Assembly: GCA_027068975.1 (NCBI GenBank)
Contig: JALXFN010000138.1
Coordinates: forward strand, 1-37,516
Source: Campylobacteraceae bacterium
Lineage (GTDB): Bacteria; Campylobacterota; Campylobacteria; Campylobacterales; Sulfurovaceae
Length of the DNA: 37,516 nucleotides
Reading direction: 5' to 3'
In this document: positions 1 through 7,951 of the stretch, in pieces
Numbering within the stretch: the first letter of the stretch is position 1
How the letters are laid out: every line of letters starts with the position of its first letter
Notes under the pieces: generated by a model
Databases searched by the model: none
What the model saw: only the letters and a program-made list of their open reading frames with translations
What the model was told of the DNA's origin: nothing
Translations under genes and position numbers: made by a program

Positions 1-2
1 AT

Positions 3-1265
3 ATAGAAGAGTCTACTTTAATAGAGGCATTAAATCGTTATGATAGCTTTGATGACCCTAAAAACCCTGTACCTCTTAGTATGATAGAAGATGATTGTTT
101 TGTAATGGAGCTTTATCATGGACCAACTCGTGCTTTTAAAGATATGGCACTGCAACCATTTGGGTATATTCTCTCTAAAGAGGCACAAAAACGAAATGAA
201 AATTATCTTATAATGGCTGCAACTTCGGGTGATACTGGACCTGCAACACTAGAGACCTTTAAAAACCAGCCAAATATTCAAGTAGCTTGTCTTTATCCTG
301 ATGGTGGAACGTCTGATGTTCAACGTCTACAGATGGTTACAGAAGAGGCAGAGAATGAAAAAGTCATTGGTGTGGTTGGAAACTTTGACGACACACAAAA
401 CATGCTTAAAGAGCTTTTAGCTTCAGATGATTTTAAAGCAGAGCTAGAGAGTAGAAATATTAAACTTTCAGCTGCAAACTCAGTGAATTTTGGGCGAATT
501 ATTTTTCAGATTATTTATCATATTCATGCCTATTTAGAGCTTCTAAGAAAAGATGAAATTAAAATGGGTGAAAATATCTACTTGGTGGTTCCATCAGGAA
601 ACTTTGGAAATGTTTTGGGTGGGTACTATGCTAAAAAAGCAGGACTTCCTGTAGAGAAACTTTTAGTAGCTTCAAATGTAAATAATATTTTAACCGATTT
701 AATAGAGAATGGTGTTTATGATATGGGTTCAAGAGAGCTTATTAAGACAGAATCACCTGCTATGGATATTTTAAAGAGTTCAAATGTAGAGCGTGTGCTT
801 TTTGATAAGTTTGGAGCAGAGCGTACCAAAGAACTTATGGATTCACTCAACGAAACAGGTAAATATGAATTAACTGACGATGAACAAGCATCAATACAAG
901 AGGATTTTGAAGCAACGTTTAGTGAAGATGATGAGTGTGAAGCGTTTATAAGTAAATATGCTAAAGAGGGGTACATTATGGATCCTCATACAGCTACTTG
1001 TATGAAGTCTTATGAGAAACGTACAACTAAAGATTTAAAAAGTGTTATCTACTCTACTGCTGAGTGGACAAAGTTCTCTACGACAGTAGCACGGGCTTTA
1101 GGTTCAGACAAGACAGCAAATGATACAGAAGCTTTAGAGTGGATAACTAAAAATACTAATGAAAAAGTACCTGCCATGATAGAGGAGCTTTTTTCTAAAG
1201 AGATTAAACACCCAATTGTGGTAGAAAAAGAGCAGATAAAAGATGAGATGTTAAAATTTTTATAA
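3..1265 (+). CDS. thrC: threonine synthase, 5' end outside window
   Basis: Threonine synthase converts O-phosphohomoserine to L-threonine with pyridoxal phosphate (PLP). The frame is open from the left edge of the window, so the true start lies upstream; the ATG at 81 is internal, because the codons before it continue the protein. The PLP-lysine motif HGPTRAFKD is encoded at 117-143, with the lysine at 138-140. A glycine/serine-rich phosphate-binding stretch (VVPSGNFGN) follows near 589-615, and ATSGDTGPA near 220-246 is also typical of the family. About 420 residues are present, so only a short N-terminal part is missing. It ends 45 bases before a convergent gene. The call is secure from the motifs; the N-terminus cannot be judged here. 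Confidence 0.93.
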   Translation: MEESTLIEALNRYDSFDDPKNPVPLSMIEDDCFVMELYHGPTRAFKDMALQPFGYILSKEAQKRNENYLIMAATSGDTGPATLETFKNQPNIQVACLYPDGGTSDVQRLQMVTEEAENEKVIGVVGNFDDTQNMLKELLASDDFKAELESRNIKLSAANSVNFGRIIFQIIYHIHAYLELLRKDEIKMGENIYLVVPSGNFGNVLGGYYAKKAGLPVEKLLVASNVNNILTDLIENGVYDMGSRELIKTESPAMDILKSSNVERVLFDKFGAERTKELMDSLNETGKYELTDDEQASIQEDFEATFSEDDECEAFISKYAKEGYIMDPHTATCMKSYEKRTTKDLKSVIYSTAEWTKFSTTVARALGSDKTANDTEALEWITKNTNEKVPAMIEELFSKEIKHPIVVEKEQIKDEMLKFL

Positions 1266-1310
1266 TATTGTTTCTTTAAGAAGAGATAGCTTTTATCTTA
1301 CAGAAGCTTT

Positions 1311-1964
1311 CTATAAAAGTTTAGTAATAATTAAATTTAAGTTCTTATCAGAGATTCTCTTTTTATCATAAATAAGATGAAATTTTCTCTTCATTGGTTT
1401 GTTGTAGATACGAGATTTGAATAACTTATTATATTTGAGTTCATCCTCTATTGCAAGGTCAGAGACAATAGCGATGGTTGGATTTTCTGTATTTGGTTTT
1501 GCCCATTTTATACTTTGTATCATAGCTGTAGCATTGTTCACTTCAGAGAGTGAATTGAAACTTTTATAGGAGAGATTAAACTGTGCAAGAAATTCTGTAA
1601 TAAAGTTTCTGGTTAATGAACCCTCTTTTCTACAGATTAATTTACAAGAACCTAACTCTTCTTTCTCTAAAGAATCAGAGATGGGTTTTTGAGAGCAGAC
1701 AACCAGTTCATCTCCTAACCACTCTTTGTAAACCAAGTTTTCATCAAAGAGTGGAGATTCTATAAGTCCTAAGTCATATATGCCCTCTTTAATTCCACTA
1801 ATTATTTCATCACAGGGAATAATGGTTAATTTTATACGCCCCTTTACTACTTGATTAATCTTCTCCATGGTTTCACCTGGAAGAATATGTGAACCTATGG
1901 TATAGGAGGCTGCTAAATGAAAAGTTTCTCTTTTTGTTTGTTGTGGTTTCATGGTTTTTGTCAT
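1311..1964 (-). CDS. LysR-type substrate-binding domain protein lacking the HTH domain
   Basis: This 217-residue protein looks like the effector-binding half of a LysR-family regulator. Residues 17-34 (HLAASYTIGSHILPGE) match the usual start of that domain, and the later VVCSQKP and AIVSDLAIE segments fit its two-lobed periplasmic-binding-protein fold. The winged helix-turn-helix of about 60-90 residues that normally precedes it is absent. The 130 bases upstream hold only stops, terminator hairpins and a promoter-like box, so no HTH is hidden in another frame. A good -10 box (1995-2000) and an intact frame suggest a live gene rather than a broken one. The start could also be the ATG five codons in. 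It may sense a small molecule or interact with another regulator; that is inference. It lies downstream of, and on the same strand as, the efflux operon, separated from it by terminators. Confidence 0.7.
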   Translation of the reverse strand: MTKTMKPQQTKRETFHLAASYTIGSHILPGETMEKINQVVKGRIKLTIIPCDEIISGIKEGIYDLGLIESPLFDENLVYKEWLGDELVVCSQKPISDSLEKEELGSCKLICRKEGSLTRNFITEFLAQFNLSYKSFNSLSEVNNATAMIQSIKWAKPNTENPTIAIVSDLAIEDELKYNKLFKSRIYNKPMKRKFHLIYDKKRISDKNLNLIITKLL

Positions 1965-1994
1965 TATATTAGCCTATAGTAATTATTAATTAAA

Positions 1995-2000
1995 ATTATA
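1995..2000 (-). promoter_or_regulatory. -10 box for the LysR-domain gene
   Basis: On the minus strand the hexamer is a perfect TATAAT. Transcription would start near 1988 and leave a leader of about 24 bases before the ATG at 1964. No clear -35 is visible, which is usual for vegetative promoters in Campylobacterota. Confidence 0.5.
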
Positions 2001-2044
2001 CTACTAATGTGATTAGAGCGTGATAATGTAAGAAAAATAGTTGC

Positions 2045-2116
2045 TAAAAAAAAGATGGTATGTGTAGGTAAAATACACATACAAAAGAGGAAGATTATAG
2101 AGTCTCTTCCTCTTTT
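2045..2116 (-). terminator. tandem terminator hairpins of the efflux operon
   Basis: Two hairpins lie in series on the minus strand. The first has 11-bp arms (2083-2093 with 2106-2116) and straddles the stop codon of the downstream RND half. The second has perfect 9-bp arms, GTATGTGTA at 2058-2066 and its complement at 2074-2082, with a 7-base loop. Read on the minus strand it is followed within four bases by a run of eight T (2053-2046 region). This second hairpin has the form of an intrinsic terminator. Confidence 0.75.
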
Positions 2117-3789
2117 TTGTCCATTGCTTTTGCATTATCCATAAGTACAGGAACAAAAAGTAATGAGACAAATACAGCTGCTACAGTACCTGAGATAAGT
2201 GCTACTCCTAGACCACCAAAGATAGGGTCACTAGCGAGTAGGGCTGAACCCAAGATAATCGCAACGGCTGTTAGCATAATTGGTTTGGCTCTAGTAGCAG
2301 ATGCAATAGCAATAGCATGTTTTTTGTCCATATCTTGTTCATTAATAAGACTCATTGCAAAATCAATAAGTAAAAGAGAGTTTCTTGAACTAATTCCCAT
2401 CAGTGCAATAAAACCAATAAGGGACGTTGCTGTTAAGAAAAAGGTTTCTGATGTAACCAAGTCTGCAACCCAATGACCTAAAATAACACCAATTAATGAA
2501 AGGAATGAACCAATAAGAATAATCCCACTTAGTGCAAAACTTTTATAGTAAATAACTAAGAGAAAGAAGATAAGAACCAGTGCAGAAATAAATGCACCGC
2601 CTAAGTCTCTAAATGTATCAAGTGAAACTTTCATCTCTCCATCCCAACGCAGAAGGAACTTCTCACCAGTTTTCTTGTCAGTTAAGTGAAGGTCGAACAT
2701 ATAGGTTGAAAAACCCTCTTTTTCAACTTCATAATCTTTTGAAAAATATTCAATCATCTTCTCTCTTGCATCAAGAAGAGGGTATAGTTGTGATACTAAG
2801 TCAGTCTCAGCAATAACATTGATATTACGCTTTAAATCTTTGTGCATAATCATTGGTGTAGAGTTAACTTTTTTAATTTCAACAATCTCTGTTAAAGGAA
2901 CCATCATCCCTTTTTGATTCATGAGATTAAGTGATGCCAGTTTTGAACGGATAGCATCTTCACTGTTGGAGGAGAGACGTTTTGTCTCATCACTAAGTAC
3001 TAAAAATATAGGAATCTGTTGAGAGTGATTCTCTGAGTTTTTTGTTGCAATTGCCATTCCCTCAAAAGCAAGATATAAAATGTTATTTACTTGCTCTATT
3101 CCTAATCCTGAACGTGCAATTTTCTCAATATCAGGTATAAGTTTATATTTTTCAAAAATATCATCTGCCATAATATCTACGTCAACAAGACCCTCTGTTT
3201 GGTTTAAGATGTTGGCAACTTCAACTGAAAGTTTTCTACTCTTTTTAATGTCTTCTCCAATTACTTCTACAACAATAGATGCAAGGGTAGGAGGACCAGA
3301 TGGCTGCTCAATCATTTTAATAGAAGTTCCAGGAACAACAGATGAACAACTTTTATTGATAACAGGTCGTAATCTATGTACCATAAGAAAAGATGGCTCT
3401 TCCCGAGTGTGCTTGTCTGTTAAGTTAACAGAGATTTCTGCTACATTTTCAGTACGTTTCATACTGGAACCCTTAACCAATCCAGCATAGTCTAAAGGGA
3501 TACCTTGAGCATAAAATGACTCTATATTAGTAACTTCTGGCTCTTTTCTTAGGATATCAGTTATACATTGAGTTACTTTTCTTGTCTGCTCTTTTGAACT
3601 TCCTGTAGGAGTATCTACATAGATAGAGTAGGTATTAGCACTTTTCCCAGGTAACATTCTTGCCAATACTCCTTTTGCTGGAAACATAAGTAGTGTTGCA
3701 AAGAACGCAACAGCTGTTAATACAATAACCAGTGTTTTTTTTACTTTACTCTTCAGTATATTATGAATAAAATTTTCAAATTTCTGCAT
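2095..3789 (-). CDS. RND efflux permease, C-terminal half (split gene)
   Basis: This 564-residue protein is the second half of an RND-type inner-membrane pump. TM7 lies at about residues 18-37, a large periplasmic porter/docking region at 45-390, and TM8-TM12 at about 397-416, 419-441, 450-477, 501-520 and 526-550. The TM10 signature GISSRNSLLLIDFA corresponds to the proton-relay helix of RND pumps, with R/S in place of the usual lysine region. The ATG follows the stop codon of the N-terminal half directly (TAG ATG) and in the same frame, so one base change would give a continuous protein of about 1,128 codons. A good ribosome-binding site (GGGAG, nine bases before ATG) lies inside the end of the upstream gene and supports separate initiation. 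The two halves presumably assemble together. Substrate unknown. Confidence 0.85.
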   Translation of the reverse strand: MQKFENFIHNILKSKVKKTLVIVLTAVAFFATLLMFPAKGVLARMLPGKSANTYSIYVDTPTGSSKEQTRKVTQCITDILRKEPEVTNIESFYAQGIPLDYAGLVKGSSMKRTENVAEISVNLTDKHTREEPSFLMVHRLRPVINKSCSSVVPGTSIKMIEQPSGPPTLASIVVEVIGEDIKKSRKLSVEVANILNQTEGLVDVDIMADDIFEKYKLIPDIEKIARSGLGIEQVNNILYLAFEGMAIATKNSENHSQQIPIFLVLSDETKRLSSNSEDAIRSKLASLNLMNQKGMMVPLTEIVEIKKVNSTPMIMHKDLKRNINVIAETDLVSQLYPLLDAREKMIEYFSKDYEVEKEGFSTYMFDLHLTDKKTGEKFLLRWDGEMKVSLDTFRDLGGAFISALVLIFFLLVIYYKSFALSGIILIGSFLSLIGVILGHWVADLVTSETFFLTATSLIGFIALMGISSRNSLLLIDFAMSLINEQDMDKKHAIAIASATRAKPIMLTAVAIILGSALLASDPIFGGLGVALISGTVAAVFVSLLFVPVLMDNAKAMDKKEEETL

Positions 3790-5481
3790 CTATTTTTTCT
3801 CCCTATTTATCTCTTCATCATGTTTATGAGTTTCATGGTCACCTTCACATATTTCACATATACCATAAGGATTGTTTTTTATATCATGATGTTCGTCATG
3901 TTCTGGTTTTTTCAAAAGCTTTAAACTTAAGTATGGGGTGAAAATATAAGCAACAACAAGTGAAGCAAATAATGCAACAGGTACATTGTATGGAATAGGT
4001 TTCATAAATGACCCCATCATCCCTCCAACAAATGCCATAGGTACCATGGTCATAATAATAGCTAAGGTTGCAATATTGGTTGGACCTCCTACTTCATCAG
4101 TTGCTTCTACAAGAAGTGCTCCCATCTCCTTATCTTCTACACCAGGCGAGTGGAGGTGTCTGTGAATATTCTCGATAACAATAATAGCAGCATCGACCAA
4201 CAAACCTAAAGATAGTAGGAATGCAAATAGGGTAATTCGGTTTATGGTCTGACCAGTTATGTATGCAATAAACAGGGTAATAGCTAAAATTGCAGGAACA
4301 GTGAATGTAACAATAAGTGATTCTCTCCAACCAAGTGCAAATATTAACATAACGGCAATAATAACAATGGTAATAATTAGGTGATGCATTAACTCATTAA
4401 CCGCTTCGTTAGCTCGTTCACCATAATTTCTTGTAACTATATACTCTATTCCTGACTCATTAAATTCATCTTTATGCTCCTCTAGCATCTCCATAACATC
4501 TTCAGCAACAAATACGGCATTTTTCCCTGCAAGTTTTGCTACTGAAAGGGTGACTTGAGGAGTAGCTTTACTAAATGGATTAGTTTTATTACCATCTGCA
4601 CGATAGATAATTTCTGCATCTTGAAAGTTTTGTTTATCAATTCCCTTTTCAACATTGGCTACATCACGAAGATAGATAGGTGAACCCATATAGTTGGCTA
4701 CCATGACATTTTTGACATCTTCTACACTACTAATGGCATTAGAGATACCAAAAATAACCAATTTTTTATCATTGGTTCTCCCTTTAACATTGGGTACATT
4801 GGCTGCAAGTGATTGGATGGCTTGCATAATTTGCCCCATAGAGAGATGATAGGCTGAAAGTTTACCCATATCGACCTCAACATTAAATTGCTCTTTATGG
4901 GCTCCTTTTAGGGTTGTTTTTGCGACATTATCAATGGCATTTATCTTATGTTGTAGTTTTCTTATCTTTTCATTAAAATCAACAGTTGATATTTTTGAAT
5001 GTTCTTGTCTAAAAAAAGCAATGGTTATAATAGGAACGTCAATATCAATATCAAAAGGTTTAATGAGTGGTTGCATAACCCCTTTAGGCATCTCATCCAT
5101 ATTTTGCATAACTTTATCATAAAGTTTGAGATTAGAGTCCTCTCTATCTTCACCTATATAATACATGACATTGACAATACCAACATTGTCCATAGACATA
5201 CTGTAGACATGTTCTATACCACTAACTTCACGAAGTTTTTTCTCTAAAGGTTTGGCAATAATATTTTCTACTTCAAGAGGAGTGGCTCCTGGCATAGCAA
5301 CAATAATTCCACCACCCGAAATGGCAATTTGTGGATCTTCTTCACGAGGCATGGTAGAGAGTGATATCCAACCGAGTGCAAGTAGAATAATTCCTAGTAC
5401 AGCTGTAAGAGGATTTCTTAAAAAAGCTTGTCCTAATTTTCCTGCAATGTCTTTAACTACATAAGGTTCAGTGTTCTTCAT
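3790..5481 (-). CDS. RND efflux permease, N-terminal half, with His/Cys-rich tail
   Basis: The first half of an RND pump, 563 residues. TM1 lies at about 24-44, the porter domain at 45-360, and TM2-TM6 at about 366-385, 388-409, 416-438, 470-492 and 500-520. TM4 carries GLLVDAAIIVIEN with the proton-relay aspartate D430 and E437. The second aspartate found in drug pumps such as AcrB is alanine here, a pattern I associate with CusA-like pumps. The protein ends in a hydrophilic tail (524-563) containing many histidines and a CxxC pair (C542, C545), then a UAG directly before the AUG of the second half. In an unsplit pump this tail would be the cytoplasmic loop between TM6 and TM7. The His and Cys residues suggest a metal substrate or sensor, but this is inference. 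It starts two bases after hlyD, with AGGA just upstream. Confidence 0.87.
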   Translation of the reverse strand: MKNTEPYVVKDIAGKLGQAFLRNPLTAVLGIILLALGWISLSTMPREEDPQIAISGGGIIVAMPGATPLEVENIIAKPLEKKLREVSGIEHVYSMSMDNVGIVNVMYYIGEDREDSNLKLYDKVMQNMDEMPKGVMQPLIKPFDIDIDVPIITIAFFRQEHSKISTVDFNEKIRKLQHKINAIDNVAKTTLKGAHKEQFNVEVDMGKLSAYHLSMGQIMQAIQSLAANVPNVKGRTNDKKLVIFGISNAISSVEDVKNVMVANYMGSPIYLRDVANVEKGIDKQNFQDAEIIYRADGNKTNPFSKATPQVTLSVAKLAGKNAVFVAEDVMEMLEEHKDEFNESGIEYIVTRNYGERANEAVNELMHHLIITIVIIAVMLIFALGWRESLIVTFTVPAILAITLFIAYITGQTINRITLFAFLLSLGLLVDAAIIVIENIHRHLHSPGVEDKEMGALLVEATDEVGGPTNIATLAIIMTMVPMAFVGGMMGSFMKPIPYNVPVALFASLVVAYIFTPYLSLKLLKKPEHDEHHDIKNNPYGICEICEGDHETHKHDEEINREKK

Positions 5482-5483
5482 AA

Positions 5484-6290
5484 TTATCCTTTAATATGAA
5501 CTTTAGCATACATACCTGGATAGATAGATTTACCTTGCGTATTGAACTTTATTTTCATTTTAAACTTGTGTGTCATTGGATTTGATGCAGGAATAATAGA
5601 GTAGATAGTCCCATCAGTTTTAAATCCAACAGAAGGAATTTCAATATTGACTTTTTTACCTAAGGTCATGAATTTAATATCATTTTCTGCAATTTCAGTA
5701 ATGATACTTAGTTTACTTAAGTCCGTTAAAACCACACCAGGCATACCTGGAATTGCCATCTCTCCAACATTAAGTTTTTTCATAATAATGACACCATTAT
5801 TTGGTGCTTTTAACTTAAGGTAGTTGTATTGGTTCATGACCTCTTTTTTCATCGCTTTGGCTTGAGAAACTTGCTTTCTTGCTATAGCAATCATATCTTT
5901 CATGTTTTTAGATGCGAGTTCTAAGTTTTCCAGTTCATATTTTGAAACCATCCCTTTTTTATAGAGTCGCTGGTATCGTCCAAGGTTTAAAAGGACATTG
6001 TTGTATTGGTTTTTATTCATTTGAAGTGCCAGTTGAGCTTGAGAGATTCCCAGTTCTACTTGCTCTTTTTTAGAATCAATCTCTTTGGAGTCAATCTCAT
6101 AAAGAAGTTGACCTTTTTTTACAATATCTCCTTCTGAAACTAACATTTTTTTGACAATTCCCATATATCTACTTGTAATCATTTTTTGATTATCAGACAT
6201 AACGGAACCAGCAATATCGATATCTATAGCCAAAAGTGAATTTGTAGCTAAAAGAAGGCTAAGTGCCAATGTAGATTTAAATTTTTTCAT
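5484..6290 (-). CDS. efflux periplasmic adaptor (membrane fusion protein)
   Basis: The adaptor that links the RND pump to the outer-membrane channel. A signal peptide is visible at residues 1-21 (Lys-rich start, hydrophobic core, LLA/I). Residues 35-70 form the first biotinyl-lipoyl half (SEGDIVKKGQLLYEID), about 75-155 a helical hairpin, and about 160-190 the second lipoyl half (LKAPNNGVI, NVGEMAIPG). A beta-barrel region follows. At 268 residues it is short for the family and has little of a membrane-proximal domain. Its ATG overlaps the stop of the tolC-like gene by one base (TAATG), so translation is probably coupled. The next gene begins two bases after its stop. Confidence 0.87.
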   Translation of the reverse strand: MKKFKSTLALSLLLATNSLLAIDIDIAGSVMSDNQKMITSRYMGIVKKMLVSEGDIVKKGQLLYEIDSKEIDSKKEQVELGISQAQLALQMNKNQYNNVLLNLGRYQRLYKKGMVSKYELENLELASKNMKDMIAIARKQVSQAKAMKKEVMNQYNYLKLKAPNNGVIIMKKLNVGEMAIPGMPGVVLTDLSKLSIITEIAENDIKFMTLGKKVNIEIPSVGFKTDGTIYSIIPASNPMTHKFKMKIKFNTQGKSIYPGMYAKVHIKG

Positions 6291-7756
6291 TATACGTCTC
6301 CTTTGTTAATGATACTTGTTATTTCAAAAACTTTTGCATTACGGTCATTTTTTGCTGTAAGAAGTTTCAGAAGTACTTCTAACTCTTTTGATTGTTTAAT
6401 TAAGACATCTGAGATAGAACTGATACCCTCTTGATAACGCTCTTGATAGTTCTCATAAACTTTACTAGCAAAATCTAACTGTGTTGTCAAACTCTCTATC
6501 TCAGCATCTTTACTTTTGATCTCAGTTAAAAGTTTATTGACTTTTAAATAGATGCCTTTTTTTGCCAATTCAACTTGTTCTCTAACTTTCATATTTTCAA
6601 CTTTTGCTTTCTCTAAGTTATGTTTATCAATATTTCCATTAAATAGATTCCACTCTAGTTGTAGTCCAACAGTATAAAAATCTTTGTCAATAAAGTCATT
6701 GAAAGGGTTGTTATCTGTTGAACCATACTCTCCAAATGCACCAACTGTAGGTAAAAAATTGGCTTTTTGAAGCTCTATAGCCATATCGGTTATTTTTAGT
6801 CCAAGCTTGGCTTTTTGAATATCTAAATTATTCTCTTGTAGCTCTTCTTTTACAACCTTTGGCATGGGTGCTTCAGTATCAAGGTTTTGAATAGATTCAA
6901 CCTTCTTATTGAGCAAAAATGAGAGATATTGATATGCCAATACTCTATTGTATGTTGCCTTACTTAACATGCTTTGTGCTTCAGATTTCCTTGCTTTTAC
7001 CTCTAGTGCATCAATATCTTTGGCAAAGCCTTCCTCTTTCATATTGTAGACAATGTCTTCTAAACGTTCTATATTACTCACAATATTTCCTAAATTTTGA
7101 ATATATTGATCAACCAAAGAGATATCATAAAATGTTTTAGTTGTTTGAAATATTTTTTCATTTAATAGTTTATCTGTGTCTAGTTGACTCATGGTTTGAA
7201 GTGCTTTGGTTATTTTTCCATATTGGTCAAGTTTTCCAGCAGTATAAAGAGGAACCATATAGGTAAGTGTGGTTTGAAAATGGTTTCTAGCATCTGGATA
7301 GTTTAAATCTTTAGGTTCTATGCCAAGAATATTTCCTCCTTGTTGTACCAATCCTTGAGAAAAAGCACCAAAATTACCATTGGCCTGTTGTGCACCTTGA
7401 CCAATTGCTCCCATAAAATCAGAAAAACCAAAATCAGCAAAAGAGGCTTCACGACTTTTTACCTTAAATCCAAAAACATTACCTGCATCATTGGAGCGTA
7501 GTGCTTGAAGTTTTAAGTCCAGTTTACCATATTTATGTCCTTTAGCAACTTCTGCTTCATGTGCTTTCATCTCCTCTTCAAACTTAGAAATTTTTAATTC
7601 TAGGTTATTACTCTTCATAATTTGAAGAGCCTTTTCTAATGTTAGGTTAGATAAAGGTACATTTTGAATATTTATAGTGGTGTCAAGCTCTTCTGCTAAA
7701 AGCAGCGTTGTGGATAATGAAAAGATTACATACAAAAGAGACTTTTTTAAAACCAT
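6290..7756 (-). CDS. TolC-family outer membrane efflux protein
   Basis: The outer-membrane channel of the tripartite pump, 488 residues, first gene of the operon. Residues 1-21 are a signal peptide (KKSLLYVIF...LLLAEE). Two long amphipathic helical repeats follow, as expected for the alpha-barrel. Characteristic segments are VPLYTAGKLDQYGKI at about 169-183 and LQLEWNLFNGNIDKHNLEKA near 347-366; the second repeats the strand-then-helix pattern of the first. A Gly/Gln-rich insert (GQGAQQANGNFGAFSQG) lies near residues 114-130. The gene order channel-adaptor-pump on one strand makes the assignment solid; the transported compound is not evident. Confidence 0.88.
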   Translation of the reverse strand: MVLKKSLLYVIFSLSTTLLLAEELDTTINIQNVPLSNLTLEKALQIMKSNNLELKISKFEEEMKAHEAEVAKGHKYGKLDLKLQALRSNDAGNVFGFKVKSREASFADFGFSDFMGAIGQGAQQANGNFGAFSQGLVQQGGNILGIEPKDLNYPDARNHFQTTLTYMVPLYTAGKLDQYGKITKALQTMSQLDTDKLLNEKIFQTTKTFYDISLVDQYIQNLGNIVSNIERLEDIVYNMKEEGFAKDIDALEVKARKSEAQSMLSKATYNRVLAYQYLSFLLNKKVESIQNLDTEAPMPKVVKEELQENNLDIQKAKLGLKITDMAIELQKANFLPTVGAFGEYGSTDNNPFNDFIDKDFYTVGLQLEWNLFNGNIDKHNLEKAKVENMKVREQVELAKKGIYLKVNKLLTEIKSKDAEIESLTTQLDFASKVYENYQERYQEGISSISDVLIKQSKELEVLLKLLTAKNDRNAKVFEITSIINKGDV

Positions 7757-7814
7757 AGGCGACCTCGTTATAAGAATTTATTATTTTTATTATAAAAATA
7801 ATATATTAAAATTA

Positions 7815-7823
7815 ATTATATCA
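7815..7823 (-). promoter_or_regulatory. extended -10 promoter of the efflux operon
   Basis: The minus strand reads TGATATAAT, a perfect extended -10 element, within a very AT-rich stretch. Transcription would start near 7808, giving a leader of about 50 bases to the tolC-like ATG, which has a GAGG ribosome-binding site a few bases upstream. No operator for a named regulator was recognised. Confidence 0.5.
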
Positions 7824-7900
7824 ATAATTATTAATGAAGATATTAAATTTTTAGGATTATAACTTTATTTATGTAAAGAGTTGATTTTTGTAGTAGATAG

Positions 7901-7936
7901 TTATTTCAAAGCTACTTTATGTAGCATTTGAAATAA
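7901..7936 (-). terminator. hairpin after serA
   Basis: An inverted repeat of 15 bp per arm with one bulged base and a five-base loop, lying 15 bases beyond the serA stop. It is the best candidate for the end of the serA transcript. No clean T-run follows on the minus strand, so termination efficiency is uncertain. The 10-base word GTAAAGAGTT occurs on both sides of it (7873-7882 and 7939-7948). Confidence 0.4.
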
Positions 7937-7951
7937 AAGTAAAGAGTTAAT

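Noticed and set aside
2117-3490. Plus-strand open frames opposite the RND genes
   Set aside because: They are antisense shadows with no motifs or ribosome-binding sites; the minus-strand proteins are clearly real.
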